The notes under the pieces were generated by a model. The model searched no databases, was not told the DNA's origin, and was given only the letters and a program-made list of their open reading frames with translations. The position numbers and the translations under genes are program-made. 64,000 nt of DNA from Chitinophaga sp. CF118 (GTDB lineage Bacteria > Bacteroidota > Bacteroidia > Chitinophagales > Chitinophagaceae), in the NCBI RefSeq assembly GCF_900112615.1, contig NZ_FOMK01000015.1, positions 62,001-126,000 of the forward strand, given 5' to 3'. This document shows, one piece after another, positions 8,028 to 17,987 of the stretch (positions are counted from its first letter, which is position 1; the number at the start of each line of letters is the position of its first letter).

Positions 8028-10649
8028 TTATATGTGTTCCTTCATCCATTCAGGCATTGGTTTGTCCTTTAGATAATAATCCAGAAATGACCAGACTTTA
8101 ATGTTAAAATCCAATTGATTTTTTTCTCCGGTCACACCATGCCCTTGTCCTTTATACTTTAACCACCAGGCAGTTTTTTGCAAACTTCTCAATACAATAA
8201 AAAAAGATTGAGTCTGTTGGACGTTTACACTATGATCCCCATCATTGTGCATGAACAACACAGGTGTATTTAATTGTTTTGCTTGAAGCATTGGCGAATT
8301 CCTAATATAAGTATCAAGATCATCGTTTAATGGAGAAGCTGTCATGTAGGCAGAATTCTGTGCAAACCATTGCCTGTTTTCTCCAGATCCCCATAGATCA
8401 GTAGCAACATTGATCATATTACTGACTCCTGCTCCAGATATAGCAGCAGCAAATTTGTTACAATGCGTAATGATGAAGTTGGTTTCGAAACCGCCAACAC
8501 TATGTCCTACCACGGCCATTTTCTTTGTATCTACCCAGGGAAATTGACTAACATAATCTGTAGCACTCACAATGGAACGCAAAGCTGCATCACCTGAATA
8601 CTTTATTTCGCCACGAATATCTGGCAAGAAAACTAGATAACCATTGCTAACAAGTAAGGGTATATTAAAATCTGCACCGACTAATTCAGGATTGTAATAG
8701 GTATTTAACTGGTTACTTTTCGTTTCATAAATATTAAAAATGATAGGGTACTTTTTTTTTGGATCAAAATCCTCAGGCTTATATACTATTCCTTGATAAG
8801 TATTGCCTAGACTGTCTTTATAATTGCACAATTCAGCAGTCAGCCAATTATATCCCTTTTGCGGTTGTACGTCTGAAAGTGTTTTAAAAGTTTTTAAGTC
8901 CTTACTATAAAAGTAGTTGGGAAATTGATCTGTCTTCTGCCAACGTAATAGGTACCCTTTTTTATTCTTGGCAATCAAAAAATCCACTGAATTGAGCTGC
9001 GTATATACAACATCTAAATCACCTGTGTATCGCGAAGCCATAGAAAGCAATTGCAAGCCTTGATTCCCCACAGCATCCAGTTCGTAAAAGCCATAGTCCT
9101 TAGTTTGAGTATTGAATGCACTCAGGAGGAGTTTATCGCTACTGATAGTTTCACCCCTCTTTTCATTTGCAGGGAAAAATACCGTCTTAGTCTTCTCTCC
9201 TACCCAATTGGTCATATTTTTAACTTGCGAAATTCCTGTAGGGTCCAGCTTCCAAACATCATAGGTAGTGTTTACCAGCAAAGCTTCGTCATTCTTTAAC
9301 CAGCCAATGATGCCCACCGGATATTCCTCCGGGTTCGGATAATGTAAGCGGTAATACTCTGTGAACTTGGCAGTTACTGCTTCACTAATATTTATTTTGT
9401 TTTTTAAAATGCAATCATAAGCGATGTAACTTTGTTTGACCGGATCAAAATAAACCACATATTTACCATTCGGCGACACATTCCAGGTAAGTATAGCCTT
9501 ACTTCTATTTATTTCCAGCGGAACCAATTTGCCCGTTTTAGTAAAACATAAGTAGTAGGATGCGCGAGAATTCGGATTCCATTCTTCCGTGTTCACACCA
9601 AAACTAGATTGGACCAGAAATAAGGTATCTGTGTTAAATTTTAAACTATTTCCTACAATTCTTTGTTTGCCATATATCAATTGCTTTACATTCTTAGCAT
9701 TAAGACTCACGGTTGATAGATAGTGCCTTTCCTTAATTTCATTCCCCCTGTTCCCATTATAAAAACTTCTTAGGTAGGCATCTTCATAACTCCATATTTC
9801 TAAGTTTGGATTCTCCGTTTTGTTTTTTGTTATGTTTTCCTTCAATGAAAAGAAGATACGTTCTCCATCTTTACTAAAGGCCCAATATTCACCCGTCTCA
9901 ATAGCAAGCCCATTTTCAATACCTGCTGAATTTTGATCAGCTAATACTATAGCAGTATCCAGTCCTTCTTTATAATAATAAATGCTATTGCCCCCATCAA
10001 TATTAACTATAAATGCCGCCTGCTCTCCTTCGCCATCGAAGATTACATTACTACTACTTGCACCCTCATAGATCAGTTTTTCTTTGCCAGTTGCGGTGTC
10101 GATCCATCTGCAAATTACCTTTTTAGGTGTTCCAGTATCCTGCTGTTCTATCAACAATTTATGTCCAGTAGGGCTAAATTTATATTGATTCACTTTGGTC
10201 CAGCTATATACCTGATTACCGTTAAAATCAGAGACGTTAAAAGACTCATTGATCCCTTTCCATATTAATTTTTCCTGTTTGCCAATCATTAACAATTCGT
10301 AGCTGCCAATCCCTGCTATTTTTTTTTGTGACCGTTTTGGCAAATTGTAAATGAATAACGTATCATTCGGCAGCTTTCCAATTAAATAGCGGCTATTTTT
10401 ACTAAATTTTGCATCACTTAGATTCAATAAACTCAGTAACTCTTTTCCAGTGGTAGATTTTAATACGAATGTATTTTGCGAAACAGGGTAATTCCGAATC
10501 TGATAAAAAGCATATTTGCCATTATTACTCAAATCGCCCGTGGTTACTTCGGGCCAGCTTTTGTAACTATTCAATTGCAGGACTGGCTTTTGCCCGTAGC
10601 TGGAGCAGTACATGGACGCGCCTAAAAATAAAAAAAAGGTTCTCTTCAT
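8028..10649 (-). CDS. S9 family prolyl-oligopeptidase-like serine peptidase, secreted
   Basis: An exported peptidase of about 873 residues. I chose the ATG at 10649 because it gives a clean signal peptide (MKRTFFLFLGASMYCSSYGQ); an upstream in-frame ATG adds 14 residues. The N-terminal half is a beta-propeller-like domain with WD/PD40-type repeats (SPNGKYVVYF, FSKDGERIFF). The C-terminal catalytic domain has GHSVGG with the nucleophile Ser near residue 715, Asp in HNDGDHSV near 803 and His in GQGHGVTG near 840. It probably trims peptides in the periplasm. It is divergent from the second fecI locus, and substrate cooperation with the SusCD system there is plausible but not shown. Confidence 0.9.
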   Translation of the reverse strand: MKRTFFLFLGASMYCSSYGQKPVLQLNSYKSWPEVTTGDLSNNGKYAFYQIRNYPVSQNTFVLKSTTGKELLSLLNLSDAKFSKNSRYLIGKLPNDTLFIYNLPKRSQKKIAGIGSYELLMIGKQEKLIWKGINESFNVSDFNGNQVYSWTKVNQYKFSPTGHKLLIEQQDTGTPKKVICRWIDTATGKEKLIYEGASSSNVIFDGEGEQAAFIVNIDGGNSIYYYKEGLDTAIVLADQNSAGIENGLAIETGEYWAFSKDGERIFFSLKENITKNKTENPNLEIWSYEDAYLRSFYNGNRGNEIKERHYLSTVSLNAKNVKQLIYGKQRIVGNSLKFNTDTLFLVQSSFGVNTEEWNPNSRASYYLCFTKTGKLVPLEINRSKAILTWNVSPNGKYVVYFDPVKQSYIAYDCILKNKINISEAVTAKFTEYYRLHYPNPEEYPVGIIGWLKNDEALLVNTTYDVWKLDPTGISQVKNMTNWVGEKTKTVFFPANEKRGETISSDKLLLSAFNTQTKDYGFYELDAVGNQGLQLLSMASRYTGDLDVVYTQLNSVDFLIAKNKKGYLLRWQKTDQFPNYFYSKDLKTFKTLSDVQPQKGYNWLTAELCNYKDSLGNTYQGIVYKPEDFDPKKKYPIIFNIYETKSNQLNTYYNPELVGADFNIPLLVSNGYLVFLPDIRGEIKYSGDAALRSIVSATDYVSQFPWVDTKKMAVVGHSVGGFETNFIITHCNKFAAAISGAGVSNMINVATDLWGSGENRQWFAQNSAYMTASPLNDDLDTYIRNSPMLQAKQLNTPVLFMHNDGDHSVNVQQTQSFFIVLRSLQKTAWWLKYKGQGHGVTGEKNQLDFNIKVWSFLDYYLKDKPMPEWMKEHI

Positions 10650-11038
10650 AGTCTTGTCTATAGTAATTAATATTATTAAATTTCCCTGCATCCCACATGC
10701 AGTAACCGAATAGACGATTCAGTATGGCCAAAGTGGTAGGTTGTTCCTAACATACTTGGCGCTATTAACTTAACATTAACCATTTCGGATTAATTTGGAT
10801 CTGATAAGGCTTTGGTTGACAATGACTATAGCAAAAGTTTTGCACTTTTATAATAGCATTTCCAAAACATTTTTGTTTCATGACGTGAACAACTGCAAAG
10901 TTCCTCCAAAATATAAGTCGAGAAGAAAGGAGGTATTATCTTATCGATTATCCCAAACATTTGCTTTAATTCATTTAACTGTATAACTTAGACCTGCAAT
11001 GTCATGGGGATAACCACATATATTACACATAGCGTTCT
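10650..11038. other. Divergent intergenic region, no gene
   Basis: About 390 bases between the S9 peptidase and the second fecI. A 63-codon frame here has no protein-like features. It must hold two divergent promoters; none matched TAnnTTTG convincingly by eye. Confidence 0.4.
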
Positions 11039-11641
11039 ATGAGGTCGAGGTATAAATTATACAAGGATGCAGAACTAGCAGAGTTAATGATTCAGCATGA
11101 TACCTATGCCTTTGAAGAACTGTACGACCGGCACTGGGGAGTACTTTACAGCTTTGCCCGTAAGCTACTTAAAGATGATGATGAAGCCAAAGATGTGATT
11201 CAAGACATTTTTACCAAGCTTTATGAACGCTTGGGTACATTACAGATTGAAACATCTATTTTTTCCTACCTCTACCAAACTGTACGAAATTCCGTGCTGG
11301 ATATAGCCAAACATCAAAAAGTAAGGATCGAATTTATTGACACTTTCAAAGATTTTTATACTCGTGGAGAATTCCTTACAGACAACCAAGTCAGGGAAAA
11401 TGAGCTAGCGAGGTTGATAGAACAAGAAATCGAAAACCTGCCACATAAGATGCGGGCTATATTTGAAATGAGCCGCAAGCAATACCTTACTCATAAGCAA
11501 ATTGCCCAAGCCAGTGGCGTATCTGAAGGCACTGTAAAAAAGCAACTCCATTACGCCATTAACAAACTCCGGTCAAGGCTGAGCAGCTTATTCTTTCTTC
11601 AACTCATGTCGGCCATTCTGTGGATTAACCGAATGTTTTAG
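11039..11641 (+). CDS. FecI-like ECF sigma-70 factor (copy 2)
   Basis: A 200-residue ECF sigma factor. Region 2 is seen in YAFEELYDRHW to DVIQDIFTKL. Region 4 has the HTH in LTHKQIAQASGVSEGTVKKQ. It is the first gene of an intact fecI-fecR-susC-susD-thioredoxin locus, so it should direct transcription of the susC gene when the FecR partner relays a signal from the outer-membrane transporter. It is paralogous to the sigma factor at 5990. The start ATG agrees with the paralogue, both beginning MR followed by Tyr-rich residues. Confidence 0.92.
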   Translation: MRSRYKLYKDAELAELMIQHDTYAFEELYDRHWGVLYSFARKLLKDDDEAKDVIQDIFTKLYERLGTLQIETSIFSYLYQTVRNSVLDIAKHQKVRIEFIDTFKDFYTRGEFLTDNQVRENELARLIEQEIENLPHKMRAIFEMSRKQYLTHKQIAQASGVSEGTVKKQLHYAINKLRSRLSSLFFLQLMSAILWINRMF

Positions 11642-11771
11642 AATAATACACCATGCACGCATATGTTAACAGCTCGTTAATGTCTTATTGAAAATATATT
11701 AATAGTGTCTACCACTTCGTATTTTCTGAATCGTCTCTCTCATATAGAATCTCAATATACCAGATTATCGA

Positions 11772-12905
11772 ATGAACGAGAATGAAATCATAAATCTGTT
11801 AGATCGATACAGAAACGGAGAATATACAGTTGACGAAAAGGCTGCTGTAGAAAGCTGGTTCATCCTATATGCAATGCAAGCTACCTCTGCTGGAGAAATT
11901 CCCAATTTTGAAGAAACCAGGAATGAAATCTGGAACAATCTGGCTATAAAACATAAGAAACGCGACCACTTTCCTTTCATCCGCTATGCCGCTGCGGTAC
12001 TAGTTCTTATTGGCATTACATGGGTATACTTTGCACATGTATATAATGATAAAATTGACATCAAAACAAAAATTTCTTTTGATGTACGTCCTGGTGGAAA
12101 CAAGGCAACACTCACTCTGGCAAACGGTAAAGTGATCAGTTTAAATGTCAATGGAAAGCTGGCCATGAGACCGGGAACACTAATCGCTAATAACTCCAGC
12201 AATGGTGTTGTTATTTTCCAAAATCAAAGCAACAAGCAGGAAAAAGTCAAACTTGATCCGGATGCCGATGGTCTTAACACAATTACGACACCAGTCGGAG
12301 GCCAGTATCAACTGATTCTATCCGACCAGACTCGTATTTTTTTAAATGCGGCAAGTAGTATAACATTCCCTTCAAGTTTTGCTGGCAACCAGCGAAAAGT
12401 CAGCATCGTTGGTGAAGTTTATTTCGAAGTTGCTAAAAATCCTAAGAAACCTTTTATTGTTAATACCTCAGATCAACAGGTTACCGTATTGGGCACACAC
12501 TTTAACGTGAGCGCATACCCCAATGAAACGGTGAAAACTACGCTTTCCGAAGGCCACGTACTACTTCTTCAGCCCTCAACTGGCCAAAGCCAGCCATTAA
12601 AGACCGATCAACAAGCTGTGCTTTTATCTAAAAACGGCTTTGATGTTAAAACGGTAACCGCTTCCGATGCAATCGCCTGGATACATGGGATGTTCATCTT
12701 CCAAAAAACACCGCTCAAAGAGGCTATGAGGCAAATCAGCCGCTGGTATGATGTCCAGGTAGACTATGAAAGCCTGCCAAACACCATGCTGGATGCAAGA
12801 CTGCCACGCAATCTCAATTTGATTGATGTGCTTGAGGGCATCCAGTTTGCAGGGAAGTTTAAATTTAAACTGATAGCAGGAAGGAGGTTAATACTTATTA
12901 AATAA
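11772..12905 (+). CDS. FecR-family anti-sigma factor
   Basis: A 377-residue single-pass inner-membrane protein. A cytoplasmic N-terminal segment of about 70 residues holds the sigma factor; the TM helix is about residues 74-94 (RYAAAVLVLIGITWVYFA). The periplasmic FecR domain follows (TTPVGGQYQLILSDQTRIFLNAAS, KPFIVNTSDQQVTVLGTHFNV) and then the DUF4974 C-terminal domain (DVQVDYE to GRRLILIK), which contacts the STN domain of SusC. It sits 130 bases after fecI and precedes the susC gene that carries the matching STN domain. Full length for the family. Confidence 0.93.
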   Translation: MNENEIINLLDRYRNGEYTVDEKAAVESWFILYAMQATSAGEIPNFEETRNEIWNNLAIKHKKRDHFPFIRYAAAVLVLIGITWVYFAHVYNDKIDIKTKISFDVRPGGNKATLTLANGKVISLNVNGKLAMRPGTLIANNSSNGVVIFQNQSNKQEKVKLDPDADGLNTITTPVGGQYQLILSDQTRIFLNAASSITFPSSFAGNQRKVSIVGEVYFEVAKNPKKPFIVNTSDQQVTVLGTHFNVSAYPNETVKTTLSEGHVLLLQPSTGQSQPLKTDQQAVLLSKNGFDVKTVTASDAIAWIHGMFIFQKTPLKEAMRQISRWYDVQVDYESLPNTMLDARLPRNLNLIDVLEGIQFAGKFKFKLIAGRRLILIK

Positions 12906-12920
12906 AGGACTATACAACAA

Positions 12921-12938
12921 TCAAAATCAAAATCAAAA
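12921..12938. repeat. Hexanucleotide tandem repeat TCAAAA x3
   Basis: Three perfect copies of TCAAAA lie directly after the fecR stop and before a hairpin. Short and possibly slippage-prone; function unknown. Confidence 0.6.
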
Positions 12939-12947
12939 TGATAAAGA

Positions 12948-12991
12948 GAACAACCGACCCCGACTGCTATCGGGATCGGTAAAAGTTGTTC
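12948..12991 (+). promoter_or_regulatory. Extended RNA hairpin between fecR and susC
   Basis: An outer stem GAACAAC/GTTGTTC and an inner stem CCGACCCCGA/TCGGGATCGG with loop CTGCTA form one long hairpin. No T-run follows, so it is less likely a plain terminator and more likely an RNA processing or stability element, or an attenuator, setting susC expression apart from fecIR. Confidence 0.6.
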
Positions 12992-13048
12992 CACGTCATT
13001 TACCACCGTGAGGTAGTATTTATCAGAAACCAACTAAACAACTAAATT

Positions 13049-16000
13049 ATGAGTTATTCAATTCATACTCGCTATGGTATGAGCTTTATCTTCGGGGAAA
13101 GTCAATATTCAAGGGAGCAAATTGTCAAGTGTATCGTAGTTATGAAACTAACTTTACTCCTCATTTTCCTCAGCCTGCAAGTATCTGCTGTAGCCATGAC
13201 ACAGCAAATCTCCCTCAACGTTAAAAATGCGAAACTTATAGATGTATTGCTTACCATTGGTAAGCAAACGGGCTACGGCTTTGTTCTGAATAGCGATGAC
13301 ATGAAAACTGCAAATCCAGTAAACATTAATCTTAAATCAGCCTCTATTGAAACAACTTTACAATCCCTATTCGAAAATCAGCCCTTCAATTACAAGATAC
13401 AGGGTAAGGTAATTATGGTTCAACACAAAGACTCGGAAAAAAAAACAAAAGATCTGGTAGTCCCAACTCAACAGACGGACCTTAACGGAAGGGTTACTGA
13501 TATAGATGGTCAGGCACTGATTGGCGCAAGTGTACTCTTGAAAGGCACGCAACAAGGTACTGTGACTGATCAGCAAGGCCGATTCTCTCTTGCCAACGTA
13601 CCTACTAATGGTACCCTACTCATTAGAATGATCGGGCGTGAGACTAAAGAAGTGAACTATAAAAATAGGGTGGTACCAAACATTATACTCAGAGAGGTAA
13701 ATGCAAATCTTACAGAGGTACAAATTATCGCTTATGGCGAAGTACAAAAAAAGTTCAGCACTAGCAACATTGGGAGCATTAGCGGTGAAACCATATCAAG
13801 ACAACCTGTGAGTAACCCCTTACTTGCCCTGCAGGGGCGAATAACCGGATTATTTATTCAACAAAATTCGGGAGTGTCTGGTGCTGCCGTGAGTGTAAAT
13901 ATACAAGGGAGAAACAGCTTGACTAAGGGTAACGTGCCTTTTTATGTAATTGATGGAGTGCCGTATACACCAAATGCAATTGTATCAGATCAGGGATCGG
14001 TTATGCCAGGAGTTCTTGGTGATGCCGGTACAAGCAACTTAAACTTTATCAATCCCAATGATATCGAAAGCATCACTGTGTTAAAAGATGCCGATGCCAC
14101 GGTCATTTATGGTTCACGTGCGGCTAACGGAGCTATTTTGATCACTACCAAAAAAGGCAAATCAGGGCAAACTAAAGTGGATTTAAACCTGCAGACTGGC
14201 TGGGGAAAGGTGGCTCGAAGGCCTGAATTGTTGAATACCCAACAATATTTGGAATTGAGACGGGAGGCCAAAAAAAATGGAAATTCTCCAGTCTTTCCAT
14301 GGGAGTATGATATTAGTGGAGTTTGGGATACCACCCGAAACGTAGACTGGCAAGAGGAATTGATCGGTGGCACGGCTCAGTTTCAGAATTTGCAGGCTTC
14401 AATTTCTGGAGGGAATGACCGCACGCAATTTCTTGCAGGTATGGGCTACATTAGAGAAACCCCAGTTTTTGTTGGCGACTTCTCCAATGTAAAATCCAGT
14501 GTGCATTTTAATATCAATCATGCTTCGCAGAATCATAAGTTTAAGTTTTTCCTTTCGGGAAGTTATTTACAAGGGGTAAATAAACTCCCTTCAAGTGACC
14601 TGACAAACAATGCTACAACTCTCCCTCCCAATGCACCAGCTTTGTATAATGAAGATGGCACATTAAATTGGGCACCTGATCCTGCCGATCCCAACACCTA
14701 TACATTTGAGAATCCTGCTGCCGCTTTACTTCGAACTTATACTGATAAGAGCCAAAACTTAATTAGCAACTCTCAAATTTCTTATGAATTGGCTCCCGGA
14801 CTGATTTTGAAATCCAGTTTTGGTTACAATCGTCTTCAATCTGACGAATTGAGTGTTAGTCCTCTAATTTCTGTAATTCCTAGTGATAGACCATACACGA
14901 AAAGAACGGCAGGTTATTCAGATAGAAATATTGAATCTTGGATCGTTGAGCCACAATTAACATTTAATAAATCATACACTTTCGGCACATTTGAGGGTTT
15001 GCTTGGTGCAACTTTCCAGCAAACATGCAATGATTTATTAGCTCTTCGTGGATTTGATTATAGTAGCGACGCTCTTTTGCCTGATCTTAATGCTGCTGGA
15101 ACTAAAAATACAATTGGTACTCTCCAATCTACTTATCGATACAGTGCGGTTTTCGGACGTTTAAATTACAGGTACAAGGATCGATATATTATAAATTTCA
15201 CGACAAGACGTGATGGTAGCAGCCGTTTCGGTTCAGAAAATTTGTTTCATAGTTTTTATTCTGTTGGCGGAGCTTGGCTTTTCTCGGAAGAAGATTTCTT
15301 TAGAAACGTAATCCCCTCTTTGAATTATGGAAAGCTGCGTGCGACTTATGGAACTACAGGAAATGACCAAATTGGTGAGTACTCTTTTTACAGCTTGTAT
15401 GACAACTATAGCGTGGGCATACCCTACCAAGGTACTATCGGCTTAAATCCTCGTGGCTTGTCCAATCCCTACCTGCAATGGGAAGAGACTCGAAAGTTAA
15501 ACTTGGGCGTCGATTTGGGATTTTTCAACAGCAGGATTTTGATAAACGCCAACTACTTCCGTAACCAGTCATCTAATCAACTACTTGGCCAAAAATTATC
15601 TGCGGTCACTGGCTTTAGCGGGATTGCCAGGAATTTCCCTGCTACTGTACAAAATACAGGTTTGGAATTGACGGTTGACTATACACCTGTTAAGACGAGT
15701 TATTTTACTTGGCAAGGATCAGCAAACCTTACTCTACCTAAAAATAAGTTGGTCCGCTATGATGGTCTTGACGAAAGCGGCGATAAAGATATATATGTTA
15801 TTGGGCAGCCCATTACTGTAAGAAAAGCCTACGCATATGCTGGAGTAAATACCGAAACAGGTTTATATCAATTCAAGGATATGAAAGGTGGATTGACATC
15901 CAGGCCAAATGATCTAACTGACAAAATAATTTTGATTAATATCGACCCGATATGGTATGGTGGTTTGAGCAATACCTTCAGCTATAAAGGCTTTAATCTG

Positions 16001-16426
16001 GACATATTCATTCAGTTCGTGAAGCAAACGCTTCCCAGCAATCGGTTCGGGAGTTTTCCCGGTGTTGCTGGTACCAATCAATTTACAAATGTGTTAAATC
16101 GTTGGCATAAGCCAGGTGAACAGGCGGAAATTCAAAAAGTAACAACAAATTTTGGAGAAATTTTCGCTCCAACCTTTGCCGCCTTTAATAGTGATGCGAG
16201 TTATAGCATAGCCACATATGCACGTTTAAAGAATGTCTCACTTTCTTATACGTTCAATAGCAATCTGACTAGAAAAGCACATATTTCTAATGCGAGGATC
16301 TATGTACAGGGACAGAACCTGTTGACCATCACCAAATTTTTAGGCGGAGGTGATCCTGAAACAAGGAATTTGGGCACTTTAGGCCCATTGAGAATTTTCA
16401 CTTTGGGTACCCAACTTACTTTTTAA
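13049..16426 (+). CDS. SusC/RagA-family TonB-dependent transporter with STN signalling domain
   Basis: A 1125-residue outer-membrane TonB-dependent transporter. In order: a long N-terminus with signal sequence (TLLLIFLSLQVSAVAM), a secretin/TonB STN domain at about residues 55-110 (ISLNVKNAKLIDVLLTIGKQTGYGF), a carboxypeptidase-like regulatory domain (LNGRVTDIDGQALIGASVLLKG), a plug domain with the SusC motif GKKGKSG-like ending near residue 375, then the 22-strand barrel to the C-terminal aromatic residue. The STN domain talks to FecR, so transport of the ligand is coupled to sigma factor release. An alternative start at 13142 gives a shorter leader; the longer start fits similar Chitinophaga proteins. 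It pairs with the SusD gene 21 bases downstream. Confidence 0.95.
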   Translation: MSYSIHTRYGMSFIFGESQYSREQIVKCIVVMKLTLLLIFLSLQVSAVAMTQQISLNVKNAKLIDVLLTIGKQTGYGFVLNSDDMKTANPVNINLKSASIETTLQSLFENQPFNYKIQGKVIMVQHKDSEKKTKDLVVPTQQTDLNGRVTDIDGQALIGASVLLKGTQQGTVTDQQGRFSLANVPTNGTLLIRMIGRETKEVNYKNRVVPNIILREVNANLTEVQIIAYGEVQKKFSTSNIGSISGETISRQPVSNPLLALQGRITGLFIQQNSGVSGAAVSVNIQGRNSLTKGNVPFYVIDGVPYTPNAIVSDQGSVMPGVLGDAGTSNLNFINPNDIESITVLKDADATVIYGSRAANGAILITTKKGKSGQTKVDLNLQTGWGKVARRPELLNTQQYLELRREAKKNGNSPVFPWEYDISGVWDTTRNVDWQEELIGGTAQFQNLQASISGGNDRTQFLAGMGYIRETPVFVGDFSNVKSSVHFNINHASQNHKFKFFLSGSYLQGVNKLPSSDLTNNATTLPPNAPALYNEDGTLNWAPDPADPNTYTFENPAAALLRTYTDKSQNLISNSQISYELAPGLILKSSFGYNRLQSDELSVSPLISVIPSDRPYTKRTAGYSDRNIESWIVEPQLTFNKSYTFGTFEGLLGATFQQTCNDLLALRGFDYSSDALLPDLNAAGTKNTIGTLQSTYRYSAVFGRLNYRYKDRYIINFTTRRDGSSRFGSENLFHSFYSVGGAWLFSEEDFFRNVIPSLNYGKLRATYGTTGNDQIGEYSFYSLYDNYSVGIPYQGTIGLNPRGLSNPYLQWEETRKLNLGVDLGFFNSRILINANYFRNQSSNQLLGQKLSAVTGFSGIARNFPATVQNTGLELTVDYTPVKTSYFTWQGSANLTLPKNKLVRYDGLDESGDKDIYVIGQPITVRKAYAYAGVNTETGLYQFKDMKGGLTSRPNDLTDKIILINIDPIWYGGLSNTFSYKGFNLDIFIQFVKQTLPSNRFGSFPGVAGTNQFTNVLNRWHKPGEQAEIQKVTTNFGEIFAPTFAAFNSDASYSIATYARLKNVSLSYTFNSNLTRKAHISNARIYVQGQNLLTITKFLGGGDPETRNLGTLGPLRIFTLGTQLTF

Positions 16427-16447
16427 TAAATGATAAATTAGAACGAA

Positions 16448-17923
16448 ATGAAGACAATATATAAATACACATGTCTGGTCATCATACTCTTATATTGCAT
16501 GTTGCCATTGCCTGGCTGCAGAAAGTTTATTGAAGTTGATCCTCCGGTAACCAGTGTAAATGAGGGGAATGTCTATGCTGATAATTCTACAGCAGCAGCC
16601 GCGCTTACGGGAATCTACTCAAAAATGGCTAACAGTTCATTTTCTCTGGACCTCACTGTATTGCCTGAACTCGCTGCGGATAATCTAGCCCTTTTTAATT
16701 TGGATAAGATTAACTATACGGCTTACTATCAAAATATTTTGCAACCAAGTGATCCATCAACTGTACCCAGGCCTTGGCTGTCTATCTATCCTTTTGCCTT
16801 TAACGCCAATGCAGCTATTAAAGGATTGACTGAATCTAATATATTAACTAAAGTCGTGAAGCAAAACCTGCTAGGTGAAGCCTACTTCCTGCGGGCTTTC
16901 TATTATTTTTACCTTGTGAATCTATACGGTGATGTGCCTTTGGCTTTGTCTACCGATTATACCGTGAATAATAAACTATCGAGAATCCCTACTAGCCAAG
17001 TCTATGCACAAATTATTGCAGACGCTAAACAGGCTCAGACATTGTTGAGTGATAATTACCTAAAAAGTGATGCTTTTACGGCTTACGCTACCGGTGAGGA
17101 AGAAAGGATAAGACCCAATCGCTCAACAGCTATAGCGCTACTGGCTAGGGTTTATCTCTACCAGAAAGATTGGGCAAATGCAGAGCAAATGGCTACAGAG
17201 GTGATTAACAAGGCCACTCTGTATTCAACAACAGCTTTAAACCAGGTATTTCTGAAGAATAGCAAGGAAACTATATGGGCCTTGCAACCTGTCAAAGATA
17301 ACTTGAATACTGATGAAGGCAATCTATTTACGCTCCGTACAGGTGAGCCCGAAATCAACACCGGGCGTATCATCTATTTGTCAGAAGATTTTATGGACTC
17401 GTTTCAGTCTGGTGATCAGCGAAAAAACACTTGGACTGGAGTCCAATCGAGTGGAACTAAACCATACCCATATGCAGCTAAATATAAGGCGATAGAAGGT
17501 AGTGATCTTGGGCAGGAATATACGATTGTTTTTCGTCTTGCCGAACAATATCTGATCCGTGCCGAGGCAAAAATAGAACAAAACAGGGTTACTGAAGGAA
17601 TTGCTGATTTGAATGTATTGCGTGATCGGGCCATAGACAAAAATGCTGATATCGACGAACAGTTAAAGTTGTTGCCTACTACTCTGTCAAAAGCAGAAGC
17701 GCTCACATCCTTGTCCTACGAACGACGCTTCGAGTTGTTCTGCGAATGGGGCCATCGCTGGTTTGACTTGAAAAGAACCGGTCAACTAGATGCGGTCATG
17801 ACTGTAGCTACTACACTTAAAGGCGGTGGGGTTTGGAAACCATATAGAGCATTACTACCGGTGCCTGCTGAAGAAATTAGGCTCAATTCTTCATTGAGCC
17901 AAAATGCAGGTTATACCAACTAA
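16448..17923 (+). CDS. SusD/RagB-family surface lipoprotein
   Basis: A 491-residue nutrient-binding lipoprotein with signal peptide and lipobox LPGC (Cys24). It has TPR-type helices typical of SusD (GEAYFLRAFYYFYLVNLYGD at about residues 140-160) and the C-terminal RagB/SusD motif SLSYERRFELFCEWGHRWFDL. It caps the SusC barrel and delivers ligand to it. The ligand class (glycan or peptide) cannot be set: no glycoside hydrolase is near, while a peptidase and a thioredoxin protein are, which leans towards peptides or proteins. Confidence 0.95.
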   Translation: MKTIYKYTCLVIILLYCMLPLPGCRKFIEVDPPVTSVNEGNVYADNSTAAAALTGIYSKMANSSFSLDLTVLPELAADNLALFNLDKINYTAYYQNILQPSDPSTVPRPWLSIYPFAFNANAAIKGLTESNILTKVVKQNLLGEAYFLRAFYYFYLVNLYGDVPLALSTDYTVNNKLSRIPTSQVYAQIIADAKQAQTLLSDNYLKSDAFTAYATGEEERIRPNRSTAIALLARVYLYQKDWANAEQMATEVINKATLYSTTALNQVFLKNSKETIWALQPVKDNLNTDEGNLFTLRTGEPEINTGRIIYLSEDFMDSFQSGDQRKNTWTGVQSSGTKPYPYAAKYKAIEGSDLGQEYTIVFRLAEQYLIRAEAKIEQNRVTEGIADLNVLRDRAIDKNADIDEQLKLLPTTLSKAEALTSLSYERRFELFCEWGHRWFDLKRTGQLDAVMTVATTLKGGGVWKPYRALLPVPAEEIRLNSSLSQNAGYTN

Positions 17924-17938
17924 TATACCATTCTAATT

Positions 17939-17972
17939 GTTGTCTGTACGCTTGATGTGCAGACAACTTTTT
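17939..17972 (+). terminator. Rho-independent terminator or attenuator after susD
   Basis: An 8-bp stem GTTGTCTG/CAGACAAC with a 13-base loop is followed by five T. It lies only 16 bases before the thioredoxin-protein ATG, so it probably lowers but need not abolish read-through. Confidence 0.7.
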
Positions 17973-17987
17973 ACAAACACATCAAAT

